From a bacterium (lineage in GTDB: Bacteria; Bacillota_I; Bacilli_A; Mycoplasmatales; Mycoplasmoidaceae): a DNA stretch of 64,000 nucleotides. Below the pieces are notes generated by a model. That model had not been told where the DNA came from and did not search any database. It worked only from the letters and a program-made list of their open reading frames with translations. Every line of letters starts with the position of its first letter. Position 1 is the first letter of the stretch. This document shows positions 24,136-34,244 of the stretch, piece after piece. The DNA lies in the NCBI GenBank assembly GCA_017394375.1, contig JAFPYV010000047.1, positions 1 to 64,000 of the forward strand, written 5' to 3'. The translations under genes and the position numbers were made by a program.

Positions 24136-24702
24136 TTATTTTCCTTTCTTTGGTTCTAAGATGCCTTCGTAAGCAGTCGGACTCACCATTTTAAGCGGAC
24201 TTCGTACGTTGACAATATCACCAACTAAAGCTAATAACTTATTAAAAACATCATAAATAAGTTCTTTTTTGGTTAACATGCGTCCTTTGGCATTAACCAC
24301 AATTCGCACGACATCACCATCAGCAATTCATTCTTTAATGTGATCAGCATTTCAAGATAAATCGTTATCACCAATGGTTGGTTTTACTTTAACTTCTTTA
24401 ACTTTAATTTTCTTTTGATTCTTTTTATTGTCTTTGGCTTTGCGTTGTTGATCGTACACGTATTTGCCGTAATCCATAATCTTGCACACAATGTTGGGAA
24501 CTTTATTGCTAATAAGCACTAGATCAAGGTTCTTATCTTGTGCCAATCGTAACGCAACGTCTCGCTTGGTAATGCCAAGATTTTGTCCATCACTGTCAAT
24601 TAAAGTGAATTCTTTAAATTTAATTTCGTTGTTAATTAAATTGTTGTATTTGTTGTTATTAATACTTCGTGGTTTGTTGTTAATGCTATTTTGAGCGAAC
24701 AT
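24136..24702 (-). CDS. infC: Translation initiation factor IF-3
   Basis: 188 residues with TGA as Trp. Both IF-3 domains are present: the N-terminal part (NNEIKFKEFTLIDSDGQNLG, ALRLAQDKNLDLVLIS), the Lys-rich linker, and the C-terminal domain (KVKPTIGDNDLSW, IVVNAKGRMLTKKEL). It binds the small subunit, prevents premature 50S joining and checks the initiator codon. The start used here is an ordinary ATG with GAGG upstream, not the AUU typical of many infC genes. Its stop is 3 bases before rpmI. A leader hairpin precedes it (see 24713-24759). Confidence 0.95.
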
Positions 24703-24712
24703 ATTACCTCAT

Positions 24713-24759
24713 AAAAAAAGCTTTTAGGGAAATAACAAAAAGTTACTTCTCCAAAAGCA
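24713..24759 (-). promoter_or_regulatory. infC leader terminator/attenuator
   Basis: On the minus strand a long imperfect stem (GCTTTTGGAGAAGTAAC pairing with GTTATTTCCCTAAAAGC, 5-base loop) is followed by seven T, ending only about 10 bases before the infC start. It lies within the leader, after the promoter, so it would stop transcription before infC unless bypassed. This matches the L20-controlled infC leader known in Bacillus, where L20 stabilises a terminator. The regulator here is inferred. Confidence 0.75.
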
Positions 24760-24852
24760 TATATTTTTCAATATTTTTGTTTTAACCTAGTGCATCAGCA
24801 AGGATGACAAGGTGAGTGTTATTAACTTCTTTTTTATTTTTGTATGCTATAA

Positions 24853-24858
24853 ATTATA
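24853..24858 (-). promoter_or_regulatory. infC operon -10 box
   Basis: TATAAT on the minus strand in AT-rich sequence, about 150 bases before infC, giving a structured leader of roughly 140 bases. Confidence 0.6.
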
Positions 24859-24901
24859 CTAAAAAAAATTAAAAATAATTAATTTATTTATTTTCTAATC
24901 T

Positions 24902-25588
24902 TTAAGCAGGTTTTTTAGCATCATTACTTGCAGCAGTAGTTTGATCATTAGGATTTGGTCTTACTTGTGCTGGAACTACGCCTGGGGGTAATCTAAATAA
25001 CATGATTTCTTGGGTATTTCAATCAAAAGGAAGATTAACCCGCAATGGGAATCTAGTTAGTAAATAACCAGTGATGTATTCATTTTGTAAAAAATTAACA
25101 AATTGAATATAACGTTGTTCATCCTTCTTAAAGTTTTCGATGTTGTCCCCTGTTTGTTTTAGGGTATCAGCTAAAGCTCTATCAATTTGTTCTTGGGTTA
25201 ATTTCAAATGGAATTGATTTTGCAAATCATCATAAATTAATTCCTTTTCAATTTCCCGTTCAGCCATGACGTTTAATTGTTCATCAGTTCGACTTGGATA
25301 TAATGGCTTTAGCACATCCTTCATTTTATTTACTTCGTCTTGATCAATGTCAAATTCATAATAAGGGCCAATGAATTCCATAATTTTACTAAAGAAAGTA
25401 TTTTTTAACAGAATTTGTTTTAAAGCATCATTAACTTTCTTAATTTTTTCATTTTCAGGAAGATCTTTAAATGCTTCCATTAATTGTTTTTGGTGTTGTT
25501 GAATCATATCCCGATCAAGGTAAACTTGATCAGCAACAATTTCTTTTTCAAAGTTAATTGATAATTTTTTAATAATCTTTGATTTCAT
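24902..25588 (-). CDS. Helical protein, possibly related to trigger factor C-terminal region
   Basis: 228 residues with TGA as Trp. Strongly helical and charged, with no signal peptide or membrane segment. The stretch from about residue 85 (EFDIDQDEVNKMKDVLKPL, then EREIEKELIYDDL and KLTQEQIDRALAD) resembles the helical C-terminal chaperone domain of trigger factor or SurA-like proteins, without a peptidyl-prolyl isomerase domain. This is only a resemblance by eye. The tail is Pro/Ala/Lys-rich. It has its own TATAAT (25616-25621, minus) and an AAGGAT ribosome site. Could also be a lineage-specific protein. Confidence 0.5.
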
Positions 25589-25656
25589 AAAACTTAGTTT
25601 TTATCCTTAAAAATAATTATATAAATAATTTAATAATTCTTTGTTTAATGTAATAA

Positions 25657-26607
25657 TTACCGTGCACTTCAAGAAAAGCACTTTCAACTAATTAGGTTAA
25701 ATCCTAGCACAATCACCCACGGGAATATCAAACATAAAATTTTTTGTCATGGATCATAAAAAGATACATAAGTAGCAGGTTCCAAATAATCCATTAAAAA
25801 CTCTCAGAAATTCTTGGGGTGTGGAAATGGATAGGTTGAACCATAAATTAAGAAGTGATGAGTTACCATAAATATGTTATGACTGGAGGTAGTTCAATAA
25901 TAATAGTTAATGTTGACTAAGGTAAGTGGATAGTTCAACGGTGAAAATAAATTAATGTATTTAATTGCTTGCACTTTTGCCAAATCTCCAGGCGGAACAA
26001 TCGTACCACTTAAAATAAAAGAAATAAATAAGACTGCAATCCCAATCATTGGAATTGGACTTGGGTTTTTTAAAGTTGTACCAATTAATAGTCCTAAACT
26101 GATTGAAACTAACACCAAGCAAACAATTGCATAAAAAACACTAAAAGCATCTTGAATATTGAAATAATCAACAATATGCACGTTCATGAATATTAGCCAG
26201 TATATTTCGCACAATAAAACTGATAAAAATGACAGTAATGCAAAATAAGTACCAGCAATGACCATGTAATAAAAAGCCCCAATGTGGGCTTGCCCAATCT
26301 TTTTTAGTAAAATTGATTTTTTAATTTCAACTAGCAAGAGGGGAGCAGTAAACAAAGGCACAGGGGTAGCAGACAAGGGGACAAACAAAATGTTACTACT
26401 AGCAAAAGCAGTGTAGTCTTGTTTGGTAGGAATATCAATTAAATAACAAAGCAAAACTACACAAAATGGAAACAAAAAAACAATGATAGGACCAATTTTA
26501 TTTTTTCAAAAAAAAGTATTGATCAAAAACAAGATCGCTTTGGTACTTTTTAACCGGGTAATTTCAGATTTAAATTCCTGTTTAACGTTTTTTGTTTTAA
26601 CGACCAT
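25657..26607 (-). CDS. ABC-2 type exporter permease
   Basis: 316 residues with TGA as Trp. After a ~30-residue cytoplasmic N-terminus there are six hydrophobic segments. The layout fits ABC-2 permeases: a re-entrant VPLFTAPLLLVEIKKSILLKKIG segment is followed by membrane helices, and the LSGTIVPPGDL motif precedes a LSPLNYPL amphipathic stretch, typical of the family. It needs a separate ATPase; the only ABC ATPase in view is at 29859-30794, not adjacent. Substrate unknown. The -10 box is so close to the ATG that the mRNA may be leaderless. Confidence 0.75.
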
Positions 26608-26616
26608 ACTTTATTA

Positions 26617-26622
26617 ATTATA
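26617..26622 (-). promoter_or_regulatory. -10 box immediately upstream of the ABC permease
   Basis: TATAAT on the minus strand ends only 9 bases before the ATG. With a normal start point the transcript would have almost no 5' leader, and no ribosome site is present. Confidence 0.5.
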
Positions 26623-26676
26623 ATTAAATTAATAAAATTAAGTAAGAGCATTTTTTAAATTAATTCAAAGATAGAA

Positions 26677-26712
26677 AAAAAGATTATCTCCAACTTAGGA
26701 AATAATCTTTTT
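26677..26712 (-). terminator. Terminator after thrS
   Basis: Stem AAAGATTATTTCC / GGAGATAATCTTT (one mismatch) with a T run on the minus strand, shortly after the thrS stop. Confidence 0.8.
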
Positions 26713-26729
26713 TGGTTTATTACATCAAA

Positions 26730-28451
26730 CTACTTAGTGTGGTGCTTGATGTTGTCTTGCAACATTGAAATGAATTCATCAACCTTCATTTCTTTCGTTG
26801 CTTCTTCACCATACTTACGTACAGTGATAATTTTATTTTTAACTTCGTTTTCACCAATCACAATTTGATAAGGAATTTTTTGAGTTTGAGCATCATGAAT
26901 CTTCTTTGATAATCGTTCTTCACTGTTATCAATAGTGGTGCGGATATCAAATTCACGAAGTTGTTTTTCTACTTCTAACGCATAATCCATTCATTCAGGT
27001 TTAATTGGAATAATGACAACTTGATCAGGTGCTAGTCATAAAGGTAATTTACCCTTAGTTTGTTCTAGTAAAATTGCCACAAACCGTTCATAAGTACCAA
27101 TTGCAGAAACGTGAATCATGATTGGGCGTTTTTCAGTATTATCTTTATCTTTGTAAGTTAATTTAAAACGTTCTGGAAGTAAGAAGTCTAGTTGAATGGT
27201 AGAAACAGTTACAGTATGACCTAAAGCTGATTTAGCTTGGAAGTCAATCTTTGGACCATAGAAAGCTGCTTCCCCAATTTCTTCTTTATAATGAACACCT
27301 AATTCCTTAAGAGCTTCTCTTAATTGGTTTTCAGCGTTCTTTCACATTTCAGGATTATCGTAGAATTTTGCTTTATCTTTTGGATCGTGTAAAGATAAAT
27401 CAACGCTACAGAATTCAATTCCTAAAACGGAATGAATATCTTTTAGCATTTCATAAGTTCGCTTGATTTCGGATTTAATTTGGTCAGGGCGAGCAAAGAT
27501 ATGAATATCAGCCAAATCCATTGTTCGAACCCGTTCAAGACCAGTTAAACCCCCACTTGCTTCGTAACGGTGCAAAATTGAGTCTTCACTTAATCGAATT
27601 GGTAAATCCTTATAAGATGGTTGGAAACTGCGATACACCAACACGTGGTGTGGACAGGTCATTGGCCGTAAAACTAACGATTCCCCATCAGGTAAAGTAA
27701 TTTCTGGGAACATGTTGTCTTTATAGTGAGCATAGTGTCCACTAGTTTTATAAAGATCAACACTACCTAAAATAGGAGTAGATACTGGAGTGAAGTGGTA
27801 TTTAAATTCCACGCCATTAATGAACTTGGATAGTGCATCTTTCAATGCAAACCCACGTGGTAATCATAATGGTAAACCTTGACCAGCCAATGGATCTAAT
27901 CTAAAAATTTTTAAATCATCACCAATTTTACGGTGGTCACGTTCTTTACGTTCTTTATCGTATTGCATGAATGCATCAGCTTCTGCTTTATCAGCAAAGG
28001 CAATTGCATTAATGCGCACTAGGGTTTCATTATGATCATCATTTAATCATTTTGTACCCCCAATGCTTAATAGTTTAAAGACTTTAATTGTCTTAACGTC
28101 AAATGGAACTTTTAGTTCATAGCCAAAACTGTACACATTTTGACCATTGACGTTGTAGAAATTAGAAGGTTGGGTATTGTGTTCGCTAAAGTATTGTTCG
28201 TATTTGTTTAAATGATTCTTGGAACCAACAGTAATTTTTCCTGCTAAATCAATAAGATCATAGCAAGCAATTTCAATGTTTTGTAAATCATTGCTGGAAA
28301 TGATTTGCTTAGTGCTAAATTCCACAAAGCAACCATTTTCGTTAATACTGATGTTAGCTAGTTCAACCCCGTACTTTTGTTGAAGGACGGATGCTAAAAC
28401 CAAACTACCAGCAATATTTAGTTCCTTTTCTACTTTGAACTTTTCACTCAT
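26730..28451 (-). CDS. thrS: Threonyl-tRNA synthetase, editing region degenerate
   Basis: 573 residues with TGA as Trp, against about 640 in full-length bacterial enzymes. The TGS domain is missing. Residues about 1-180 correspond to the editing domain, but the HxxxH motif expected early in it is replaced ([14 protein letters not shown]) and no later catalytic Cys/His pair is evident. The catalytic core is complete: PMTCPHH with zinc ligand Cys near residue 266, motif 2 [15 protein letters not shown], and the C-terminal anticodon-binding domain. It charges tRNA-Thr, probably without hydrolysing Ser-tRNA-Thr. Editing-defective synthetases are known in mycoplasmas. Confidence 0.93.
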
Positions 28452-28497
28452 TTTGTCCGTGTAAAAAAATTAGTTTAAATTTTTAATTGTATTGTAA

Positions 28498-28809
28498 TTA
28501 CTTTGCACTTGGTGCTGGTTGAGAAGCATCAGGAACAATTTCATTAACATCAACCATTACAGTTGGACCGAATTTTGATTTGAAAATATCCAAGGTTCCT
28601 TTAATTGTAACCTTTGCACCTTCAGTGCATAGAGGTTCTAGATCTTTAACCTTGTCATTACGAATGTAGAATCTGAAGAAGCGAACATGTGGTTTACTGT
28701 CATGTCCCGTAAATTCTTGGTTAATTTGAGCAAAAATAGATCCGTTATCAGTTTTACGAATACCGGAAATATCGCCTTGAATTTCAACTTTGTTTGTTAA
28801 TTCTGCCAT
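28498..28809 (-). CDS. Short single-stranded DNA-binding protein-like (OB fold)
   Basis: 103 residues. The pattern of strands (NKVEIQGDISGIRKT, VRFFRFYIRN, AKVTIKGTLDIFKSKFG) fits an SSB-type OB fold. It is much shorter than typical SSB (150-170 residues) and lacks the acidic C-terminal tip that recruits repair proteins, ending instead PAPSAK. It could be a minimal SSB or an accessory paralogue. A GGAG ribosome site precedes the ATG. It lies 46 bases upstream of thrS and may share its transcript. Confidence 0.6.
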   Translation of the reverse strand: MAELTNKVEIQGDISGIRKTDNGSIFAQINQEFTGHDSKPHVRFFRFYIRNDKVKDLEPLCTEGAKVTIKGTLDIFKSKFGPTVMVDVNEIVPDASQPAPSAK

Positions 28810-28850
28810 ATTTAATCTCCATTAAAATATAAAATAGTTAATGTTTTAAT

Positions 28851-28856
28851 TATAAT
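28851..28856 (+). promoter_or_regulatory. -10 box of the DegV gene in a divergent promoter region
   Basis: TATAAT about 55 bases before the degV-like gene; the same ~100-base gap must also hold the promoter of the SSB-like gene on the other strand. Confidence 0.5.
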
Positions 28857-28910
28857 TTATTATTACGTACTTATACCATTATTTATAATTTTTTACAACG
28901 TGGAGTAAAA

Positions 28911-29792
28911 ATGAAAAAATTTGCAATTTTAGTTGATACTGTATCAAGCGTAGGGTCAAATGGCAATCCCGCAATAGAAGATACTTATGTGCTACCCCTT
29001 GGATTAACCACTCCAAGTGGTGAAAATGTTCCAGATGCTACATCTGAAATTACGGTTGAACAAATTCTTGAAAGTGCGTCCAAGAAGCAATATTACAAAA
29101 CTTCCACAACAAAACCAAAACTTTTTTTTGATAAAATCGATGAACTATTAAAAGACTATGAACGGGTGATTTATTTAGCAATTAGTAGTCAATTATCAAG
29201 TCAATTTATGCATTTAAGTCAACTTGTTGCTACTGAAGAAAAATATAAAGATAAAGTTTGAGTAGTTGATACATTAAGTGCAGGTGTTGCCATTGAAAAA
29301 ATGGTATATGACATTAAGGAATTAATTGATAATGGTCACAAAATTGACTACCGAATGTTACAAAAAATAGTTGCCCAAGAAAACAATGGATGTTTGCAAT
29401 ACATTATTTGTAAGAATTTATTAGGAGTTCAAGAAGGAGGTCGGATTGACCACCTTATTATTAAAGGACTAGCAATGCTTTCCCGCGTGCCTATTATTCT
29501 TTTTGATCAAAAAAATACCTTAAAAGCAACTGAAAGTAGTTACGATAAGGCAGTTAGAAAGATTATTGTGTGAGCACATAAGCGTGAAAAGAAGCAAAAT
29601 TCTGCAGTCACTGCTTGTACCGTGGTTTATACTGGTGAAAACACCAAGAAATTGGTTCAAGCATATGCCCAAGTAATTAGCAGTACCTTTAATATTCCTT
29701 TAAATCAAATTGAATATCGTCATATTATGTATCCCGTCTTAGTTCATACCCTATTTGACACCATGTGCTTTTATTTCGGTTTTAATAAATAA
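28911..29792 (+). CDS. DegV family fatty-acid-binding protein
   Basis: 293 residues with TGA as Trp. DegV proteins bind a single fatty acid between two alpha/beta domains and are linked to fatty-acid uptake and phospholipid synthesis. Supporting features: N-terminal KFAILVDTVSSV, the YKTSTTKPKLF motif at about 62-73 (the TSqPs-like site), YLAISSQLSSQF at about 89-100, VVDTLSAGVA, and a C-terminal GENTKKLVQAYA region. A GTGGAG ribosome site lies upstream. Single-gene transcription unit with its own terminator. Confidence 0.88.
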
Positions 29793-29807
29793 CCAAAAGA
29801 TTATTAT

Positions 29808-29852
29808 TTAAAAAGCAAGCGAAGTTTTTAAAATTTCCCTTGCTTTTTTTAT
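29808..29852 (+). terminator. Terminator after the DegV gene
   Basis: AAAGCAAG pairs with CTTGCTTT across an imperfect 20-base middle, followed by a T run; the A run on the left could also serve the convergent ABC ATPase gene. Confidence 0.75.
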
Positions 29853-29858
29853 ATATTC

Positions 29859-30794
29859 CTATTTAATATAATACCGAACAAAGTCGTTAACGCTACCAAA
29901 TTGTTTAATTACTTCGTCATGGGGCAAATCAACCATGATCTGCTTATTCCCCATAATTAGATAACGTTGAGCAATTTGGGTAAGTCCCCCTAATTCATGA
30001 GAAATAAACAATAAAGTAACATGATGAGCTTTAACATACGAAATAAGAAATTGTTCAATTAATTCACGCGAACTTACATCTAACCCCGTTGCATATTCAT
30101 CAAGTAACAACACTTTTGGATAGTTCAATAGCGAAATAAACAAGTTTAGCCGTTGTTGTTGACCCCCTGATAATTTGCTAGCTTTTTCGTACCATAAAGT
30201 ATCTAATTTAAAAATTTTTAACATTCGTTTGTATTCACCAAGATTTTCTTGTAAATCAATTTGTTCCAAATCAACAATGAATTGGATGACGTCTTTAACT
30301 AACAGGCCACTTGGAAAACTAAAATCTTGGGTTTGCATACTAATGTACTTACTAGGATTTTTTTTCATTAAATCATCATAAAAGATAACTTTTCCTTTGG
30401 TTTGTTTGCGGATTTGGGTAATAATTTCAAACAAGGTAGTTTTTCCCACCCCGTTTGGACCCATTAACGCAACAATTTGGTCAGCAAAAATACTTAAATT
30501 TAAGTTATTAAAAATCACAGTATTCGGGTGATTTACTTTTCTATATTCCAAACAAATATCTTTTAATTCAATAATCTTGTTTTGGTACTGACTATTCATG
30601 ATAAGAACATCATGTTTTAATAGTGGATTAATTGGGACGACCAATTCTTTAGTAAAATTTAAAACTTGGTTAGGATTAGTGTCAGTATTAGGAATAAATA
30701 CTTGCTTGCCAAAAGGGGTTTGCTTATTCTTCTTTTTTAATTGGGATTTTTTAAATCCCATGCGATTAAATAAACTTTTAAATTTCTTATCCAT
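29859..30794 (-). CDS. ABC transporter ATP-binding protein with N-terminal extension
   Basis: 311 residues. All nucleotide-binding motifs are intact: Walker A GPNGVGKTT (about 112-120), a Q-loop region at MQTQDF, signature LSGGQQQRL (about 208-216), Walker B VLLLDEY (about 228-234) and the switch His in FISHE (about 266). The ~75 residues before the ABC core are Lys-rich and unusual for the family. It hydrolyses ATP to drive a membrane partner; the ABC-2 permease at 25657-26607 is the likely partner although 3 kb away. It stands alone, convergent with the DegV gene. Confidence 0.88.
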   Translation of the reverse strand: MDKKFKSLFNRMGFKKSQLKKKNKQTPFGKQVFIPNTDTNPNQVLNFTKELVVPINPLLKHDVLIMNSQYQNKIIELKDICLEYRKVNHPNTVIFNNLNLSIFADQIVALMGPNGVGKTTLFEIITQIRKQTKGKVIFYDDLMKKNPSKYISMQTQDFSFPSGLLVKDVIQFIVDLEQIDLQENLGEYKRMLKIFKLDTLWYEKASKLSGGQQQRLNLFISLLNYPKVLLLDEYATGLDVSSRELIEQFLISYVKAHHVTLLFISHELGGLTQIAQRYLIMGNKQIMVDLPHDEVIKQFGSVNDFVRYYIK

Positions 30795-31424
30795 ATGTAT
30801 GGTTTATATTTTAAATAATTTTGAAAATTTAATTTTGTTGTTGTTTTTTTTAATAACCAGGAAAAATAAGCACTTTATTTTTTGTAAGATTTACTTAATT
30901 AATGAATTTAAAAAACAGGAATGGATGTATAGGCAAATAAAATTTATCAAAATTTATTTGAAATATTACATATGCATAACAAAATTTTATTATTTAGCAA
31001 AGTATATTTACTGTTGTGCATCAACGAAGGTGAAGCAAACTCATATCTTTATATTTAACTACTTATTGTTACCAAAAAATCACAAGTTATAAATATAAAA
31101 GAAAATATAGTCAATTAACTATCATTATCAATTTGGGCATTTAATATAGTCATAAATTAAGTTTTAAAATTGGTGAAAATTGTAGATATTACGAGATTTA
31201 TTTAAAAATCTATATCCCTTATCAAATTCTATTGCGTTAAAATTTTAGCAAATAGCAGTAGTTCATTAAAAGTATTAGTTTTAAAATTCATGATTAATAT
31301 TTTGAACTTATGAATACAACAAAAAGGAAATTGAGATTAATGAAGAATAAAAGGTAACAAATGTAATCTATATTAGTTATATTTTATTGCTAATTTCAAA
31401 TTATTTAATTAATGAATGGTTTTA
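30795..31424. other. Gene-poor AT-rich stretch
   Basis: About 630 bases with no supported gene or RNA. One long hydrophobic open frame on the plus strand begins inside the ABC ATPase gene and has no ribosome site, so it is not called. A tiny frame near 31310-31356 is followed by stops. The stretch looks like decayed sequence continuous with the pseudogene to its right. Confidence 0.5.
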
Positions 31425-31920
31425 TTAAGTAAAAAAGTATTAGCCACACTGATTTAGAATTATTTACCCAATCGTGTATTCATAAAAAAATGTGAAAAGA
31501 TTTAAAAAGTTTATGCATTAGTTTAATTGATATATTTATTAATGCTTTAAGAAAATATCTAGTTTCAACTAATAACTTTACATGTGGAAATTTAGATTAT
31601 AATCAACCTATTGATAATTATTGTCATGAGTTTTATCTTTAATCTACCTATGTGAAAACAAAAAAATTAAAATTGATGAATATGACGATTTAATTACACT
31701 TAATAATTTAGGTGTTCATTGGATGGATAACTAAAGTTGTAAATCTGATGTTTGAATTACCTATCTTGAAGAAAACACATTTCTTAACCATTTAAAAAAC
31801 AAATTAAAAGTTCAAAAGCAACCTGCATACATTCAATCTATTTATGAAAATTTTGATAAAGGTAGTAAATACCTATTAAAAGAACTAGTAAAAATAATTC
31901 ACTACGATACTTTGAATTAA
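31425..31920 (+). pseudogene. Decayed gene of unknown family
   Basis: Coding-like sequence on the plus strand survives in pieces. One frame runs through HTDLELFTQSCIHKKMWKDL to a TAA near 31638. A second frame continues with YLCENKKIKIDEYDDLITL, meets an in-frame TAA after GVHWMDN (near 31732), and then runs on in the same frame as SDVWITYLEENTFLNHL to a final TAA near 31920. Thus at least one frameshift and one nonsense change are present. The pieces are compositionally like real mollicute proteins (Asn/Lys/Leu-rich, TGA as Trp). No family is recognised and no intact copy occurs in the window. Confidence 0.55.
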
Positions 31921-31982
31921 TTTACGCAATTGGTAAAAAAATTAATTCAAATAAATAATAGCATTTATTAACGTAATTAAAG

Positions 31983-32014
31983 GAATAGGAACTTTGACGT
32001 TCCTATTTTTATTT
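31983..32014 (+). terminator. Terminator after the decayed gene
   Basis: Perfect 9-bp stem AATAGGAAC / GTTCCTATT, 6-base loop and T run. Its survival suggests the gene before it was once functional. Confidence 0.8.
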
Positions 32015-32052
32015 CTCTTTATACTTATAAAACTAGTACTTGTAAGGAAAAT

Positions 32053-32080
32053 AAAAAGTAAGCCTTTACGACTTACTTTA
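32053..32080 (-). terminator. Terminator after the MATE gene
   Basis: Stem AAAGTAAG / CTTACTTT with a T run on the minus strand, 8 bases after the MATE stop. Confidence 0.8.
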
Positions 32081-32087
32081 AATTTAA

Positions 32088-34163
32088 TTATTTTTGAACA
32101 ATAACAACTGCTTTTGGTAGTGATTTTGCAGGATCAATTGCTTCGTTGAATAGTGAGAAGTCAATCTTCATAATCCGCTTGCAGATGTGGTCAATTTGTA
32201 TTCGAGTCGGTTTGCCCAGCCTGTATTTCAAATATAACGCTGATCAAGTAAAAGAAATAATAGCACAAATACTACTATCGATTGCTAATGCGAATAGGAA
32301 TAAATCCATTCCGCCTTGACCATTACCGTTTGCAGTCATATCAACTGCGATTGCTTGACAGACATATAGGGAAATGAAGGAGAACACAAATCCTTGAATA
32401 CCAGAAACAGTTACCGCAGAGAACATCTTTCCTAATGCTTGGTATAGAAGTAAAGCTGGAGTAGCAAAGGAGTAAGTTAGAATTTCAAGAATAGTTGGAC
32501 GTAGGAAGTAACGAGCGTTTACAAAGAATTTGTAAGCATTTTCTGGATCAGGAATACCTTCAGTTACTCTAAAGCCATCTAGCATGTATTCATCGATACC
32601 TCAACCAATGAATAAGAAGATGAATAAACCGTAAATAACTACGATGGCAAGTGTCATTCAGAATTCTTTTTTAACCCGATCGTATCTACGGGCACCGTAA
32701 CTGTACGCAACAAGGGCAACTCCACCTTGAACAGTACCGTATAGAACGTTGAAGAAGAAGTTAACGATTGGTAACATCGCACCGTTTAATTCAACATAAT
32801 ACGATGGAGATACTGGTAGTTTAGTTAAAACAGTAGTTTCAGTTAAGGTAATGTTTTGAATGGTACCTTGCATAGCAATCCCAGCGTTTCAAATGGAAGC
32901 ACCAGCACCAACCCCAACAGCAATTCAAACAATATCTCACTTGAAGTAACGGAAGCGAACTTTACCAAATTTCAAGTACGTCATGACGTTTTTGCGGTGT
33001 GCCATGATGGCAATGTAAACAATGAATAATAAAACGTTGAATGCTCAACCAGTAACTAGTGCAGTTACTGAACCAAAAACTCCCATCTTAACAACATCAA
33101 TGAAAATAGCATCAAGCACAATGTTAAGTGCATTAGCTAAAGTTGCTAAGAAAGCTGGATAGAATTGTCTACCTTCAGCCCGAATCATTAAAGAGAAGTA
33201 TTGGTTAAAGCACGCGAAAATGTTGAAACCAGCATCAACTCTTAAATATACTGAAGACCAATAAATTGCTTTTGCCCGGTATTGAGCATAGAATGGATAA
33301 TAGATGTATTGGTAAGGATGTTGTAACATCATTGCTGGTGTTACTAAAACGGATTCATCATTGATTTCTTCGTGAATAGGAACTAAAGGACTCACAACAA
33401 CCGTGTTTTTAGGGAACATAGAAGGATCTTGTTTAGCAGCTGGATATTCGAACTTCATCGTATTCAATACCTTGTGACCATTTTCCATGATATATCTAGG
33501 TTCTTGTAGGAAGTGGTAATAAGGAGTACTTTGGAAACCACCAAGTTGATTATCAAAAATCTTAGCAACTTGGACACTGTTAACCGAACCTACGGAACTT
33601 GTAACTCATGCTTGGGCACACCCGATAATGATGCATGAAGAACAAATTGAAATAACAATGGTACTAATTACCCCAGTACTTCACGCATCATAAGCTGCTT
33701 CTTTGTTGCGGGTACTAATGGCTTTTGAGAAGTTAACTGCCGTTCCCATTCCGACAAGGATGGTTACAGCATTTAAAATATAAAGCCCTGGTGTAATTAA
33801 CGAGACAGTTAAACGAATTAAAGCATCAATACTAAACGTTGATATTTGCGAGGCATAATCAGCCCTATAAACAAAATTTCAACAGTCAATAAAGTTTTTG
33901 ATGTTGGTGGTGTAATCGCCAAACAATCCCGTCAGGTTTGGCGTTCCCGCCGTCGGAATCAGGTTTACCATCATGATTTGGTCCGCAAAGATGAACATCC
34001 CTTGCATGAACGCAATCAAAATCCCTGGTAAAGCCACATAAAGTAATGCTTTAAAGACCGGTGCGTTCGCATACATTTGCTTAGCCCGGTCTTCTTTATC
34101 TCCGAATTGTTCGGATTTTAATTTAGCATTTACTTCTTTCTTTATCTTCTTGTGTAAGAACAT
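32088..34163 (-). CDS. MATE family efflux transporter with large loop insertion
   Basis: 691 residues with TGA as Trp, much longer than the usual ~450. Twelve membrane segments in two related halves fit the MATE (multi-antimicrobial extrusion) fold; helix 1 holds LPGILIAFMQGMFIFADQIM and helix 7 the matching PIVNFFFNVLYGTVQGG. The excess is a ~100-residue polar insertion between helices 3 and 4 (about residues 175-280, including VVVSPLVPIHEEINDES), predicted to lie outside the cell, plus a long N-terminus and C-terminus. MATE proteins export drugs or metabolites using Na+ or H+. Divergent from fmt. Confidence 0.85.
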
Positions 34164-34184
34164 CGTTTTAATAACATCAGATAA

Positions 34185-34202
34185 TATAATTTAAATTATA
34201 AT
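34185..34202. promoter_or_regulatory. Divergent -10 boxes between the MATE gene and fmt
   Basis: TATAAT occurs on the plus strand at 34185-34190 and 34197-34202 and on the minus strand at 34195-34200, in the 81-base gap between divergent genes. Confidence 0.5.
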
Positions 34203-34244
34203 AATAAACTTAAAAAAAATGTAAAAAACAAAGCAAATTTAATC

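Noticed and set aside
30598..31092. Hydrophobic 164-residue plus-strand frame
   Set aside because: Half of it lies antisense to the ABC ATPase gene, the composition is random AT-rich, and there is no ribosome site.
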